Positions 15,583 to 26,984 of a stretch of 64,000 nucleotides of DNA are shown piece by piece (positions within the stretch are counted from its first letter, which is position 1; each line of letters starts with the position of its first letter). Origin of the DNA: Elusimicrobia bacterium GWC2_64_44 (GTDB lineage: Bacteria > Elusimicrobiota > Elusimicrobia > Elusimicrobiales > UBA9959); contig MGUG01000054.1 in assembly GCA_001799845.1 (NCBI GenBank), positions 127,393-191,392 of the forward strand, in the 5' to 3' direction. The translations under genes were made by a program, and so were the position numbers. The notes below the pieces were generated by a model that did no database searches, had not been told where the DNA came from, and saw only the letters and a list, made by a program, of their open reading frames with translations.

Positions 15583-16446
15583 CTAGCGCGCGCAGCGCAG
15601 GAAGCAGGAGGCGCACGACGGGGAGGAAGAGGGGAGGCGGCGGCGCAGGGCGGACTCGGAGCCGGGCGGGGCGGTCAGGCCCTTGTGGAAGGGGCAGAGG
15701 TAGAAGAGGCCTTCGGGGGAGAACAGGTAGAAGGCCGTTCCCGCGCCGCACGGGCCGGGGGCCGGCTTGCCTGCCAGGAAATCCAGCGCGGCAGCGAGGT
15801 TGCCGGACGGGGCCTCCGCCTGCGCCGCTTTCAGGCCCGCGGCGAGGGCCTTCTTGTCGGCGGCGCCCAGCTCCAGGCCGGCGGTGTTGGCGTTGGGCGC
15901 CAGGAATTGGATCCCGAGCGGGGCGCCGAGCTTTTTCGCCTCCAGCCAGGTCTGGTAAAAGGCGGCGGCGTTGAGGCGCGTGGCGGTAAAGGTGAAGCCG
16001 GTAGAAAGGCGGGGGAATTCCCTCTTTACCGCGGCATGGGCTTTTTTCAGCGCGGCGAAAGCGCCGGGCCGGCCGCGCAGTTCGTCGTGCAGGGGCGCGG
16101 GGCCGTCCAGCGAAGAGCCCAGGTGCAGGCGCGCCAGGACGGCGGCCGGGAGCGAGCGCAGCAGCGCCAGGGCTTTATCTCCGTCGTAAAGGCTGGAGAG
16201 GAGCACCAGCGCCGCGGCGGGGAACGCCCCGGCAGCTTTATTCATTATAGCGGCCAGCTCCGGGTGCAGCAGCGGCTCGCCGCCAGAAAAAGAGACCAGC
16301 CGCAGGCCTTTAAAGCGCGGGGAGGAAAAAAGGGGGGCGAGAGCGGCCAAGGAAAGCCGGGCGGACCCGGCCCGCCTGTGGTCGCAGGCCAGGCAGGCGC
16401 TGGGGCAGGAATGGAGCAATTCCAGGTGGAGGGCTTCAGCGGGCAT
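15583..16446 (-). CDS. Radical SAM protein, second family in the locus
   Basis: Short radical SAM enzyme (287 residues) with the cluster motif HSCPSACLACDH (Cys14, Cys18, Cys21) and FSGGEPLLHP. The C-terminus contains CGAGTAFYLFSPEGLFYLCP and CASCFLRCA, a reduced SPASM-like set of cysteines. It is distinct from the PqqD-linked enzyme at 4852. It overlaps the upstream GT4 gene by 11 bases and lies just before the exporter genes, so it may modify the exported product or a small peptide. The substrate is unknown. Confidence 0.82.
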   Translation of the reverse strand: MPAEALHLELLHSCPSACLACDHRRAGSARLSLAALAPLFSSPRFKGLRLVSFSGGEPLLHPELAAIMNKAAGAFPAAALVLLSSLYDGDKALALLRSLPAAVLARLHLGSSLDGPAPLHDELRGRPGAFAALKKAHAAVKREFPRLSTGFTFTATRLNAAAFYQTWLEAKKLGAPLGIQFLAPNANTAGLELGAADKKALAAGLKAAQAEAPSGNLAAALDFLAGKPAPGPCGAGTAFYLFSPEGLFYLCPFHKGLTAPPGSESALRRRLPSSSPSCASCFLRCAR

Positions 16447-17619
16447 GCAGCACCTTTGCGTAAACTTCCGAGACCTTAGCTACGACGTCGTCGAAGGCGT
16501 AGCTTTTTTTTACCAGCTCCAGCGCCGCACCGGCCAGGCGACCGCGCAGCGCGGCGTCGCTGAGGAGCAGCGCGGTCTTTTGCGCGAAGTCCCGGTCGGA
16601 CCCGGCGGCGAGCAGGTGCCGCCCGGGCTCCGCCGCTTCTACGCTGGCCGCGGCCTCGCGCGAGGCCACCACCGGCAGGCCGGCGGCGAATGCTTCGAGG
16701 AGCTTGCCCTTGGTGCCCAGGCCGTAGCGTACCGGCGCGGCGAAGACCTGCGCCCTCCAGAGGAAAGGCCTGATGTCGGCAGTCGTGCCCGGAACGGCGA
16801 TGTCGAGCCCCGCCAGGGCCTGCACCGCCGCCGTGGGGCAGGAGCCGGCCAAGGTAAGGGTAGCGCCCGGGAGTTCCGCCTTGACGAGGGGGAAAATGCG
16901 GCGGGCCAGGCGCAGGGCGGCGTCTTCGTTGGGGTAATGCGGGTAATGGCCGAGGAAGAGTATCTCTCCGTCCCGCCTACCAGCGGGGCGGGCCTGCTCG
17001 AAGTCGGCCGGAATGACCGCATTGGGCGTGACCCCCGCCAGCGGGGCGGAAAGATAGGGCTCTATGTCGCGCCCGTCGCTGGCCGTGATGGACGTGGCGG
17101 CTGCGAAGCGGTGATAATGCCGTCGGGCGTAGGCGCGGGCCCTGAAGAACTCTCCGGGCTTGAAGAAGCCTTTCAGCCCGGCCGTCTCGCGCAGGTAATA
17201 CTTCCAGGGGTAGAGGTAGCTCGAGTCTATCTCTGTATACACTGCGGGCAGACCCGACGGCAGCGCCCCGGCATAAGCGGCCATCTCGGAGAAAAGGATG
17301 TGCACTACTTCGGCCCGCGTCTCCCGGGCGGCATCTCCCAGCCTGGCGGCCGCCGCGGCCGACCAGTAAAGGCCGGGCAGCGCCGGCAGGCCACGGGCCT
17401 CGGCGCCGTCGGGCCTTGGCAGCAGGTAGATCTTTTTGAGCTGCCGGCCCTCCAGCGTCATGGCCAGCGCGGTCTGATGCGCCTCCGCGCCGGGCGCCGC
17501 GAAGGCGAAGAGCGAGACTTCGTGCTTTACCGAGAGGCCGGCGGCGAGCGAGGCGGCCCACTTCTCCCCGCCCGAGAGGGAGGGATAGGGAAAGCGCGGC
17601 GCTACCAGGAGGACCCTGC

Positions 17620-17623
<4 letters not shown>
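16436..17623 (-). CDS. Family 4-like glycosyltransferase
   Basis: A 395-residue GT-B fold enzyme. The N-terminus RVLLVAPRFPYPSLSGGEKW has the glycine-rich acceptor-side loop; the C-terminal lobe has GEILFLGHYPHYPNEDAA, FAAPVRYGLGTKGKLLEAFAAGLPVVAS and a final amphipathic helix. This LGTKGKLLEA block is typical of GT4-like enzymes using nucleotide sugars. It overlaps the uvrA stop by 4 bases, but is functionally part of the export locus downstream. Donor and acceptor are unknown. Confidence 0.83.
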
Positions 17624-20436
<2,813 letters not shown>

Positions 20437-20443
20437 TGGGTGG

Positions 20444-22039
20444 CTACTTTCCGTAGCGGTCCGCTACGGTGGGTTTCAGGAACTTGTCCGACGGCTTGGG
20501 GTAATCCACGGTGTAATGCAGCCCGCGGCTTTCCTTGCGGGCGCGGGCCGAGCGGATGATGACTTCGGCCAGGCAGGCGATATTGCGCAGCTCCAGCAGG
20601 TCGCGGGTGGGGAGGAAGTCCCAGTAATACCTGACTATCTCCGCAGAGATGAGCTCCATCCTGTCGGCGGCCCGCGCCAGGCGCTTGTCGCTGCGGACTA
20701 TGCCCACGTAATTCCACATCAGCGTGCGGATCTCGTCCCAGTTATGCTTAATGACGACGGCTTCGTCGGAGGGGCGGGCGTTGCCGGTGGTCCAGGGGGC
20801 GGGCTTCATAGCGGGGCGCGGGCCCGGGCGGTCTCCCAGTACGGCCTCGGCGGCCCGGTGCGCGAAGACGCAGGCCTCCAGCAGGGAGTTGGAGGCCAGG
20901 CGGTTGGCGCCGTGCAGGCCCGTATGCGCCACCTCGCCTATGGCCCAGAGGCCGGGCAGGGCGGTGCGGCCCCGCTCGTCGGAGCGCACGCCGCCGCAGA
21001 AGAAGTGGGCGGCCGGCACCACCGGGATGGGGGCTTTGGTCATGTCGATGCCGAGCGAGAGGCACTTGGCGTGGATCATCGGGAACCGCCTCTTAAGGAA
21101 GGCGGGCTGCAGGTGAGTCATGTCCAGGAAGGCGTGGTCGGCGCCGGTGCGCTTGAGCTCGGAGTCTATGGCCCGCGCCACTATGTCCCGCGGGGCCAGT
21201 TCCTGGTAACGGGAGTAATCCTTCATGAAGGCGCGGCCTGCGGCGTCGCGGAGTATGCCGCCCTCGCCGCGCAGCGCCTCCGAGATCAGGAAGGACTTGG
21301 CCTGCGGGTGGTAGAGGCAGGTGGGGTGGAACTGCACGAATTCCATGTTCACCAGCTCGAGGCCCGCGCGGTAGGCCATGGCCATGCCGTCCCCGGTGGT
21401 TACGTCGGGATTGGAAGTGTAGCGGTAGACCTTGCCGGCCCCGCCGGAGGCCAGCACCGTTGCCGGGGCCAGGAAGCTGCGGACCTTCCCGGTAGCCTGC
21501 TCGAGGGCGTAAACGCCCAGGCAGCGGTTAGCGCCAGGGCGCACCCGGGCCGGCCGCCCCGCCAGGATCAGGTCCACGGCGGAAAAGTGGGTGAAGAAAG
21601 TGATGTTCTTGTCGGCGCGGCAGGCCGCCAGCAGCGCGCGCTCTATCTCGCGGCCGGTGGAGTCGGCGGCGTGCAGCACCCGGCGGCGGGAGTGGCCGCC
21701 CTCGAGCCCGAGTTCGAAGGCGCCGGCCCTGGCGCTGAAGCGGGTTCCCAGGTCCAGGAGCTCCTGCACGCGGGCGGGGCCCTCGCTGACGGTCAGCCGC
21801 ACTATGCGCGGGTCCGAGAGGCCGGCGCCGGTGCGCAGCGTGTCCGCGATGTGCAGGTCGAAGCTGTCGCCGGGGGCCGTGACGGCCGCGAGTCCGCCCT
21901 GAGCCAGGTTGGTGTTGGAGATCTCGGGCTCGCGCTTGGTCAGCACGGCCACGCGGCCGGCCCGTGCCAGTTTGCGGGCGGCCAGCAGGCCGGCGGCCCC
22001 GCTGCCGACCACCAGGAAATCGAACCGGTATATGGGCAT
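20444..22039 (-). CDS. nadB: L-aspartate oxidase
   Basis: NadB oxidises L-aspartate to iminoaspartate for NAD synthesis. The FAD-binding N-terminus is VVGSGAAGLLAARKLA; NTNLAQGGLAA, DLHIADTLRTGAGL, EGGHSRRRVLHAAD and FVQFHPT all match the aspartate oxidase/succinate dehydrogenase flavoprotein family, with RTALPGLWAIGEVAHTGLHG for the second FAD contact. Length (531) is normal. NadA and NadC are not in the window. Confidence 0.96.
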   Translation of the reverse strand: MPIYRFDFLVVGSGAAGLLAARKLARAGRVAVLTKREPEISNTNLAQGGLAAVTAPGDSFDLHIADTLRTGAGLSDPRIVRLTVSEGPARVQELLDLGTRFSARAGAFELGLEGGHSRRRVLHAADSTGREIERALLAACRADKNITFFTHFSAVDLILAGRPARVRPGANRCLGVYALEQATGKVRSFLAPATVLASGGAGKVYRYTSNPDVTTGDGMAMAYRAGLELVNMEFVQFHPTCLYHPQAKSFLISEALRGEGGILRDAAGRAFMKDYSRYQELAPRDIVARAIDSELKRTGADHAFLDMTHLQPAFLKRRFPMIHAKCLSLGIDMTKAPIPVVPAAHFFCGGVRSDERGRTALPGLWAIGEVAHTGLHGANRLASNSLLEACVFAHRAAEAVLGDRPGPRPAMKPAPWTTGNARPSDEAVVIKHNWDEIRTLMWNYVGIVRSDKRLARAADRMELISAEIVRYYWDFLPTRDLLELRNIACLAEVIIRSARARKESRGLHYTVDYPKPSDKFLKPTVADRYGK

Positions 22040-22106
22040 ATTGTCACGCTGGCGCGGGGGCCTTTGCCTAGCCGCGCAGAATAATATAAACTAATTTTAT
22101 CACATT

Positions 22107-23162
22107 ATGAAACAGGTCTCCGCCCGCAAAAAATTGGCACTTTACGCCCCCGTCGGGCTGTCCCTGGGCATCCTGCTCTGGCTCATCTACCCCAACCTGG
22201 GCGCGATGGCCGACACTCTCCGCAACTCCAGCCCCTGGTGGCTGCTCCTCTCGGCCGGCTTCGCGGTCTCGAGCTACACCTTCATGGGCCTCACGCTGTG
22301 GGAGGTGCTGCGCATCCTCGGCATCAGGCTGCCCTTCCTGGAGACCGCCGGGATCGCCTTCGTCTCCACCACGGTTAACTACTTCGTTTCCTCGGGCGGC
22401 ATCAGCGGCTTCGCCACCCGCGCCCACCTGCTGGGCAAGCGCAAGGTCCCCTACGGCGCCAGCGTCACCTCGTCCGTGGTGATCACGGTGCTGATCTACC
22501 TGGCCCTCGCCTTGATAGTAGTGGAGGGAGCCGTGCTGCAGTTCCTGCAGACGCCGGAGTTCAACAAGAGCATGGTGGAGGCGCTGATCGGTGTTGTGGC
22601 GGTGCTGGGTTTCGCCTTCGGCCTGACCCTGCTGTTCTTCCATCACGAGCTGCGCGCGGCCTGGGCGCGGCGCATGTTCGTGGGGGTCAACCATGTCATC
22701 TACTTCTTTTCCAAGAAGGAGATCCCGCACGAGAATTTCAAGAAGTTCGAATGCCAGCTCGACGAAGGCATCCGCACCATCCACGGCCGCAAGTTCGAGC
22801 TGCCCAAGGTGATCGGCTACGTGTTCTGCGACTGGGTCAGCAATATCCTCATCCTCTACTTCGCCTTCAAGGCCGTCGGCGTCTCCCTCGGGGCCACCAC
22901 GCTGATCGCCGGCTTCGCCTTCGGGATGCTGATGACGATAATCCCCATCCTGCCCGGCGGCCTGGGGGCCATGGAGGCCGCGATGACGGCCGCCTTCTCC
23001 GGCATGGGCGTGCCCGTGGGCCAGGCGCTGACTGCGAGCCTCCTGTTCCGCCTCTTCTATTACCTGCTGCCCGCCTTCGCCAGCGTCTTCATCTACTGGG
23101 CCCTGCACGCTACCGAGCCCAAGTCCACCGGGCATTACCGCCACGGAAGGGGAGTTAAATGA
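22107..23162 (+). CDS. YbhN/UPF0104-type membrane protein (LPG synthase TM-like)
   Basis: A 351-residue polytopic inner-membrane protein. It has the features of the lysylphosphatidylglycerol synthetase TM/YbhN group: NYFVSSGGISGFATRAHLL and the late glycine-rich helix LPGGLGAMEAAMTAAFSGMG. Members without the catalytic aminoacyl-transferase domain, such as this one, are suspected lipid or isoprenoid-carrier transporters. It overlaps the next gene (ATGA) and is divergent from nadB. Confidence 0.82.
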   Translation: MKQVSARKKLALYAPVGLSLGILLWLIYPNLGAMADTLRNSSPWWLLLSAGFAVSSYTFMGLTLWEVLRILGIRLPFLETAGIAFVSTTVNYFVSSGGISGFATRAHLLGKRKVPYGASVTSSVVITVLIYLALALIVVEGAVLQFLQTPEFNKSMVEALIGVVAVLGFAFGLTLLFFHHELRAAWARRMFVGVNHVIYFFSKKEIPHENFKKFECQLDEGIRTIHGRKFELPKVIGYVFCDWVSNILILYFAFKAVGVSLGATTLIAGFAFGMLMTIIPILPGGLGAMEAAMTAAFSGMGVPVGQALTASLLFRLFYYLLPAFASVFIYWALHATEPKSTGHYRHGRGVK

Positions 23163-23671
23163 CCGAAGAATTCCTGGGCGCAGTACCCGAAGTCCACGCC
23201 GGGGCGTGGGTGCACTCTACGGCCTGCCTGATAGGCAAGGTCAAGCTCGCCGACGAAGTCTCGGTCTGGCCGGGGGCCGTGATCCGCGGCGACGTGGACC
23301 GCATAGAGATAGGCCGCGGCACCAATATACAGGACCTGGCCGTCCTGCACCCGAACAAGGACAAGCCCGTGCTGGTCGGCCCCGGCGTTACCGTCGGGCA
23401 TTCCGCCCTCATCCACGGCTCCGTAGTAGGCGCGCACACGCTGATAGGCATGGGGGCGGTGGTGATGGATTGCGAGATCGGCGAGTACTGCGTGATAGCC
23501 GCGGGCGCGGTGGTCACGCCCGGCACTAAGATCCCGGCGCGCAGCATGGTGATGGGCGCTCCCGGCAAGGTCAAGCGGGAGCTGACCCCCGAGGAATGCC
23601 TCGGCCTCGAGCGCTCCGAGAAGGATTATATCCTGCTGGCCGGCTATTACGCCAAAGGCGGCGCACGGTGA
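23159..23671 (+). CDS. Gamma-class carbonic anhydrase family protein
   Basis: A left-handed beta-helix protein of 170 residues with repeating hexapeptides (VSVWPGAVIRGDV, IGRGTNIQD). The three zinc-ligand histidines of the gamma-CA family are present in AVLHPN and VGHSALIHG. Such proteins bind zinc and may hydrate CO2, but many bacterial members (PaaY/YrdA type) have no proven activity. It overlaps the upstream membrane protein and the downstream receiver gene. Confidence 0.9.
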   Translation: MTEEFLGAVPEVHAGAWVHSTACLIGKVKLADEVSVWPGAVIRGDVDRIEIGRGTNIQDLAVLHPNKDKPVLVGPGVTVGHSALIHGSVVGAHTLIGMGAVVMDCEIGEYCVIAAGAVVTPGTKIPARSMVMGAPGKVKRELTPEECLGLERSEKDYILLAGYYAKGGAR

Positions 23672-24042
23672 CCGCGCGCAAGATAGTGATGATAGAGGAC
23701 AGCAAGGCCGCCTCCGGCGTGCTCAAAGACGTGCTGGCGGCCGAGGGCTACGCGGTACTGCACGCCGCCGACGGCGTGAGCGGCCTGGCCCTGGCGCGCC
23801 GCGAGAAGCCGGACCTTATCCTGCTGGACCTGCTGCTGCCCAAGCTAAACGGCTACGACGTCTGCAACGCGCTGATGCGCGATAACCTGATGCGCCATAC
23901 GCCGGTGCTGATAATTTCCACGCTGGATACCCCCGAGAGCATAGAGAAGGCCAAGCAATGCGGCGCACGCAACTTCATGAAAAAGCCCTACAACCTCGAC
24001 GACCTGCTGCGCGAGATAAAGCGGCTGCTTCCCAAAGAATAA
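23668..24042 (+). CDS. Stand-alone response-regulator receiver protein
   Basis: The correct start is GTG at 23668, overlapping the carbonic anhydrase stop; the longer track ORF begins in that gene. It is a single CheY-like receiver of 124 residues: acidic pocket IEDS, phospho-acceptor Asp in LILLDLLLP, the Thr/Ser in IISTLD and Lys in KKPYN. No output domain follows, so it works by binding a partner. No histidine kinase gene is nearby. Confidence 0.9.
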   Translation: MTARKIVMIEDSKAASGVLKDVLAAEGYAVLHAADGVSGLALARREKPDLILLDLLLPKLNGYDVCNALMRDNLMRHTPVLIISTLDTPESIEKAKQCGARNFMKKPYNLDDLLREIKRLLPKE

Positions 24043-24740
24043 GAGGGATCTATTCCCTGCTGTTAAAGGCTTTCGGCCCGCAGGGCTGGTGGCCGGTCAC
24101 GCCCGCCGGCGGTGCCGCGCCCGTCTATGTGCCGCTCCGCTACGGCCCTCCGGGGGAAAAGGGTTCTTTCGAGATCTGCGCCGGGGCCATACTCACCCAG
24201 AACACCGCCTGGACCAACGTGGAGAAGGCCCTCGCGGCGCTGCGCCGCGCGGGGCTCATGAGCGCGGCCGCCCTGGCCGCCTGCCCGCTGCCGCGCCTGG
24301 AGCGGGCGATACGGAGCAGCGGCTATTATAAGCAGAAAGCGCGCCGCCTCAGAGAATTCTGCCGGCGGGTCAGGAAGGAGCACCCGGAAGGTTTTAAGCG
24401 GTGGTTCTCGGCAACCCCTGCCCCGGCGCTGCGGGCGGAGCTGATGTCCTGCAAGGGCGTAGGGCCGGAAACCGCGGATTGCATGGTCCTCTACGCCGCG
24501 GGCAAAGCCTCTTTCGTGATCGACGCCTATACCCGGCGGCTGGGCGAGAGGGCCGGCCTGGGCCGGGGCCTTTCCTACGGCGCCTGGCAGGCCCTCTTCG
24601 AGGCCGCGCTCCCGCCCGACGTAAAAGTGTATAATGAATATCACGCCCTGCTGGTAAAGCTGGGCAAGGATTTCTGTAAGAAAACTAAACCTCTCTGCGG
24701 CCCCTGCCCCCTGACGAAGGTGTGCCGGAAACTTATCTGA
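23958..24740 (+). CDS. Endonuclease III-like HhH-GPD DNA glycosylase with Fe-S cluster
   Basis: HhH-GPD base-excision repair protein: helix-hairpin-helix MSCKGVGPETADCMV with the catalytic-type Lys, VIDAYTRR with the Asp, and the [4Fe-4S] loop FCKKTKPLCGPCPLTKVC (C-x6-C-x2-C-x5-C). The group usually begins IYxLLLKxFGPQGWWP, which starts here right after the receiver stop at 24042. The only canonical in-frame initiator is the ATG at 23958, 85 bases inside the receiver gene; the extra 30 residues are Arg-rich and unlike the family. Initiation at a non-standard codon (ATA 24039 or ATC 24048) is possible, so the start is uncertain. Confidence 0.88.
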   Translation: MRRTQLHEKALQPRRPAARDKAAASQRIRGIYSLLLKAFGPQGWWPVTPAGGAAPVYVPLRYGPPGEKGSFEICAGAILTQNTAWTNVEKALAALRRAGLMSAAALAACPLPRLERAIRSSGYYKQKARRLREFCRRVRKEHPEGFKRWFSATPAPALRAELMSCKGVGPETADCMVLYAAGKASFVIDAYTRRLGERAGLGRGLSYGAWQALFEAALPPDVKVYNEYHALLVKLGKDFCKKTKPLCGPCPLTKVCRKLI

Positions 24741-24742
24741 CT

Positions 24743-25792
24743 ATGGAAAAAATTGAAAAGCTTCTTGACGACGGCGAATTCTCGAAGGCCCTGGCAGCGC
24801 TGAAGCGCACCAGCCCCGGCGGAGGGCGCGCGCGCTGGCTGCTGCTGAAGGGCGAGGCCCTGCGCGGCCTGGGCCTGTTCGCTGACGCCCTTAAAGAATA
24901 CGCGCTGGCGCGCAAGGCCGCCGGCCGCGACGGGGAACTGGTGCTGGAGGCACTGCTCAGCGAGGCCCGCTGCTTCCGGGCCCTGGGCGACGAGAAGGGC
25001 GCCCTCTCGGCGGCTTCCGCCGCGCGCGAGCTGGCCGGGAAACTGGAGATTTATGGACAGGAGGCGGACCTGGAATGGGCCCTTGCTCTGCGCTTGGTCG
25101 GCCGCCTGCCCGAGGCCGCGAAGGGCCTTGAGCGGCTGCTTAAGGGCTACAAGAAGGCCGGCGACCACTCCGGCGCGGCCTTTGTGCTCTGGGCGCTGGG
25201 CGGGCTCTATCGCCTCCAGGGGCGCTACGCCGACGGGATTGCCGCCTTCGAGGCGTCTTTAAAAGCCGCCGGGCGCGACAAGGACGAGCCCGCCGCGGGT
25301 TACGCGCTGTTCGGCCTGGGCGGCATATTGCGCGTGGCCGGCTTCATGGGCCGCGCCCTGGATTGCTATGTGCGGGCGCGCAAACTGTTCGCTGGCACGG
25401 ACGACGCCTTTGCCAAGGCCTACGCGGAATGCGGCACGGCCAACGTGCTGCGCCAGCTGGGCCGCCTGGACGAGGCCTACGCCGGCTACGAGCGGGCGCA
25501 CAAGCTCTACTCTTCCCTCTCCGATTGGGCCGACCTGGGTTTCGTGGAGTGGGGGATGGGGGAGATCAACAAGAGGAACGGGCACTTCTCCGACGCGCTG
25601 AAAAATTACCGCAAAGCCGCCTCCCTCTTCAAAGGCCGCTCCGAGCCGCGCGGCGAAGCCCTTACTCTTCTTTCCTTAGCGAACCTTTACTACCTCACGG
25701 GCCAGACCGCCTCCGCCGAGCGCCAGCACGACGTAGCCATGTCCCACATCCGCAAACACAACCTTCACACCCACCTGGAGACGTTCACGTAA
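24743..25792 (+). CDS. TPR-repeat protein
   Basis: About 350 residues made of helix-turn-helix repeats of the tetratricopeptide type (for example LGGLYRLQGRYADGIAAFEASLKAA, LANVLRQ-type and INKRNGHFSDALKNYRKAA blocks), a scaffold for protein contacts. I use the ATG at 24743, just after the preceding stop, instead of the track GTG at 24722 that lies inside it. No signal peptide or enzyme domain is seen. Its partners are unknown. Confidence 0.85.
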   Translation: MEKIEKLLDDGEFSKALAALKRTSPGGGRARWLLLKGEALRGLGLFADALKEYALARKAAGRDGELVLEALLSEARCFRALGDEKGALSAASAARELAGKLEIYGQEADLEWALALRLVGRLPEAAKGLERLLKGYKKAGDHSGAAFVLWALGGLYRLQGRYADGIAAFEASLKAAGRDKDEPAAGYALFGLGGILRVAGFMGRALDCYVRARKLFAGTDDAFAKAYAECGTANVLRQLGRLDEAYAGYERAHKLYSSLSDWADLGFVEWGMGEINKRNGHFSDALKNYRKAASLFKGRSEPRGEALTLLSLANLYYLTGQTASAERQHDVAMSHIRKHNLHTHLETFT

Positions 25793-25814
25793 GAATCCAC
25801 GGGTAGGTCGCTGA

Positions 25815-25973
25815 AACTCGGCGGCCTACCGTGGGGACGGGCCCGTCAAAACCCGGGCTCGGTGCATTGTCGCTTCGCTCCACACGCACACAGTGCTCGG
25901 CCCTCGCCACTCAGCCCTCGCGCTTACGCAAGCTCGGGCTTCCGTGACGGTTTTGCCGGACCCATCCCCACGG
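25815..25973. repeat. Structured intergenic element E1, left part
   Basis: It begins with AACTCGGCGGCCTACCGTG, shared with the element at 51714. An outer inverted repeat of 25 bases (25829-25853 and 25949-25973; 22 identical pairs, with two further G.U pairs if read on the minus strand) encloses the hairpin CCCTCGCGCTTACGCAAGCTCGGG and the motif CGCACACAGTGCTC, which recurs in all four intergenic elements. Function unknown; it could be a structured RNA, terminator or single-strand DNA element. Confidence 0.6.
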
Positions 25974-26022
25974 TCTCCGCCAGATATATCATTACTGTGA
26001 GATGCTGAACAGCCGGAGGGGT

Positions 26023-26253
26023 GGCAGGGGTGCTGCCCCCCGAACCCTTTGTGGAAGGGGGGGCCCCGCACTGCGGATTTGAATCTGGAAATACTGTTTA
26101 GATAGGCGCTATTTCTTATGAAAGCGGGAAAGCCTTAGCAACTTATTGCACGAAAGCCGCAGTGTGGGGGGAAACCGACGCAAGGGTTTCCATCTTCCAG
26201 GGTTCGGGGGGTAGTACCCCTGCCAGGCCCCCGACTTCGCATCTCGCGGTTCT
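26023..26253. repeat. Structured intergenic element E1, right part
   Basis: Nested stems: a 25-base outer repeat (26023-26047 with 26200-26224; 23 Watson-Crick and two G.U pairs on the plus strand), then 26064-26076 with 26157-26169, and a small GAAACC/GGTTTC hairpin at 26171-26190. It ends in GGCCCCCGACTTCGCATC through 26253, a 28-base block repeated at 52087-52114 with three changes. The two parts give conflicting strand hints from wobble pairs. Confidence 0.6.
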
Positions 26254-26264
26254 ATTTTTGCTGA

Positions 26265-26984
26265 TTACAGTTTGAAGTCCCAGCCGAGGTAGAGCTCGCG
26301 GGCTTTGGGGTCGTTGAGGAGGGCGTTGGCGTCTCCGTCTATGAGGATCTGGCCCTGGTAGATCAGGTAGGAGCGGTCGGTGATGGAGAGGGTTTCGCGG
26401 ACGTTGTGGTCGGTGATGAGGACGCCGATGCCCTTGTCCTTCAAGTGCAGGATGATCTTCTTGAGGTCGCTGACGGTGATGGGGTCGATGCCGACGAAGG
26501 GCTCGTCGAGCAGGATGATCTTGGGGTCGTTGATCATCACGCGGGCCACTTCCAGCCGGCGTTTCTCGCCGCCGGACAGCGTCCAGGCCTTCTGGTCCTT
26601 GAGCCGCAGCAGGCCGAACTCGCCCAGCAGGGACTCAACGCGGTCCTTCATAGCCTTGCGGTCGGGCGTAGTGCGTTCGAGGATGGCTTCCAGGTTCTGC
26701 GCCACCGTCAGGCCGCGGAAAACAGTGGGCTCCTGCGCCAGGTAGCCTATGCCGCCGCGGGCGCGCTGGTACATCGGTTCCTTGGTCGCGTCGCGGCCGT
26801 CGATGAAGACCTTGCCGCCGTCCGGCTCCAGGAAGCCGACCAGCATATGGAAAGTGGTGGTCTTGCCTGCGCCGTTGGGGCCCAGCAAGCCGCAGACTTC
26901 GCCCGAATTGATGTGCAGGGAAATGCCGTTGACCACCTGGCGGCGGCTGAAGTTCTTCTCGAGGAGGGCGCATTCCAGCTTCAT
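26265..26984 (-). CDS. lptB: LPS export ABC transporter ATP-binding protein
   Basis: LptB powers lipopolysaccharide extraction from the inner membrane with LptF/G. It has Walker A GPNGAGKTT, Q-loop YLAQEPTVFRGLTVAQNL, signature LSGGEKRR, Walker B ILLDEPFVGIDP and the family-specific TDHNVRETLSITDRSYLI. Its start shares a base with the lptA stop (TAATG). LptF and LptG are not in the window. Confidence 0.97.
   Translation of the reverse strand: MKLECALLEKNFSRRQVVNGISLHINSGEVCGLLGPNGAGKTTTFHMLVGFLEPDGGKVFIDGRDATKEPMYQRARGGIGYLAQEPTVFRGLTVAQNLEAILERTTPDRKAMKDRVESLLGEFGLLRLKDQKAWTLSGGEKRRLEVARVMINDPKIILLDEPFVGIDPITVSDLKKIILHLKDKGIGVLITDHNVRETLSITDRSYLIYQGQILIDGDANALLNDPKARELYLGWDFKL

Larger units (their letters stand above)
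25793..26264. other. 472-base gene-free region between convergent genes
   Basis: No credible gene is present. The space is filled by two nested sets of inverted repeats (listed separately) and ends with a 28-base block shared with the 52.1-kb intergenic region. The small minus-strand ORF in the track (25826-26071) overlaps the hairpins and lacks coding features. Confidence 0.75.

Noticed and set aside
25826-26071. 81-residue minus-strand ORF
   Set aside because: It spans the hairpins of element E1 and has no ribosome-binding site or family resemblance.
26023-26253. Known RNA (tmRNA, 6S, RNase P, SRP or group II intron domain) in the lptB-TPR gap
   Set aside because: I looked for their conserved cores and tRNA-like ends and saw none.
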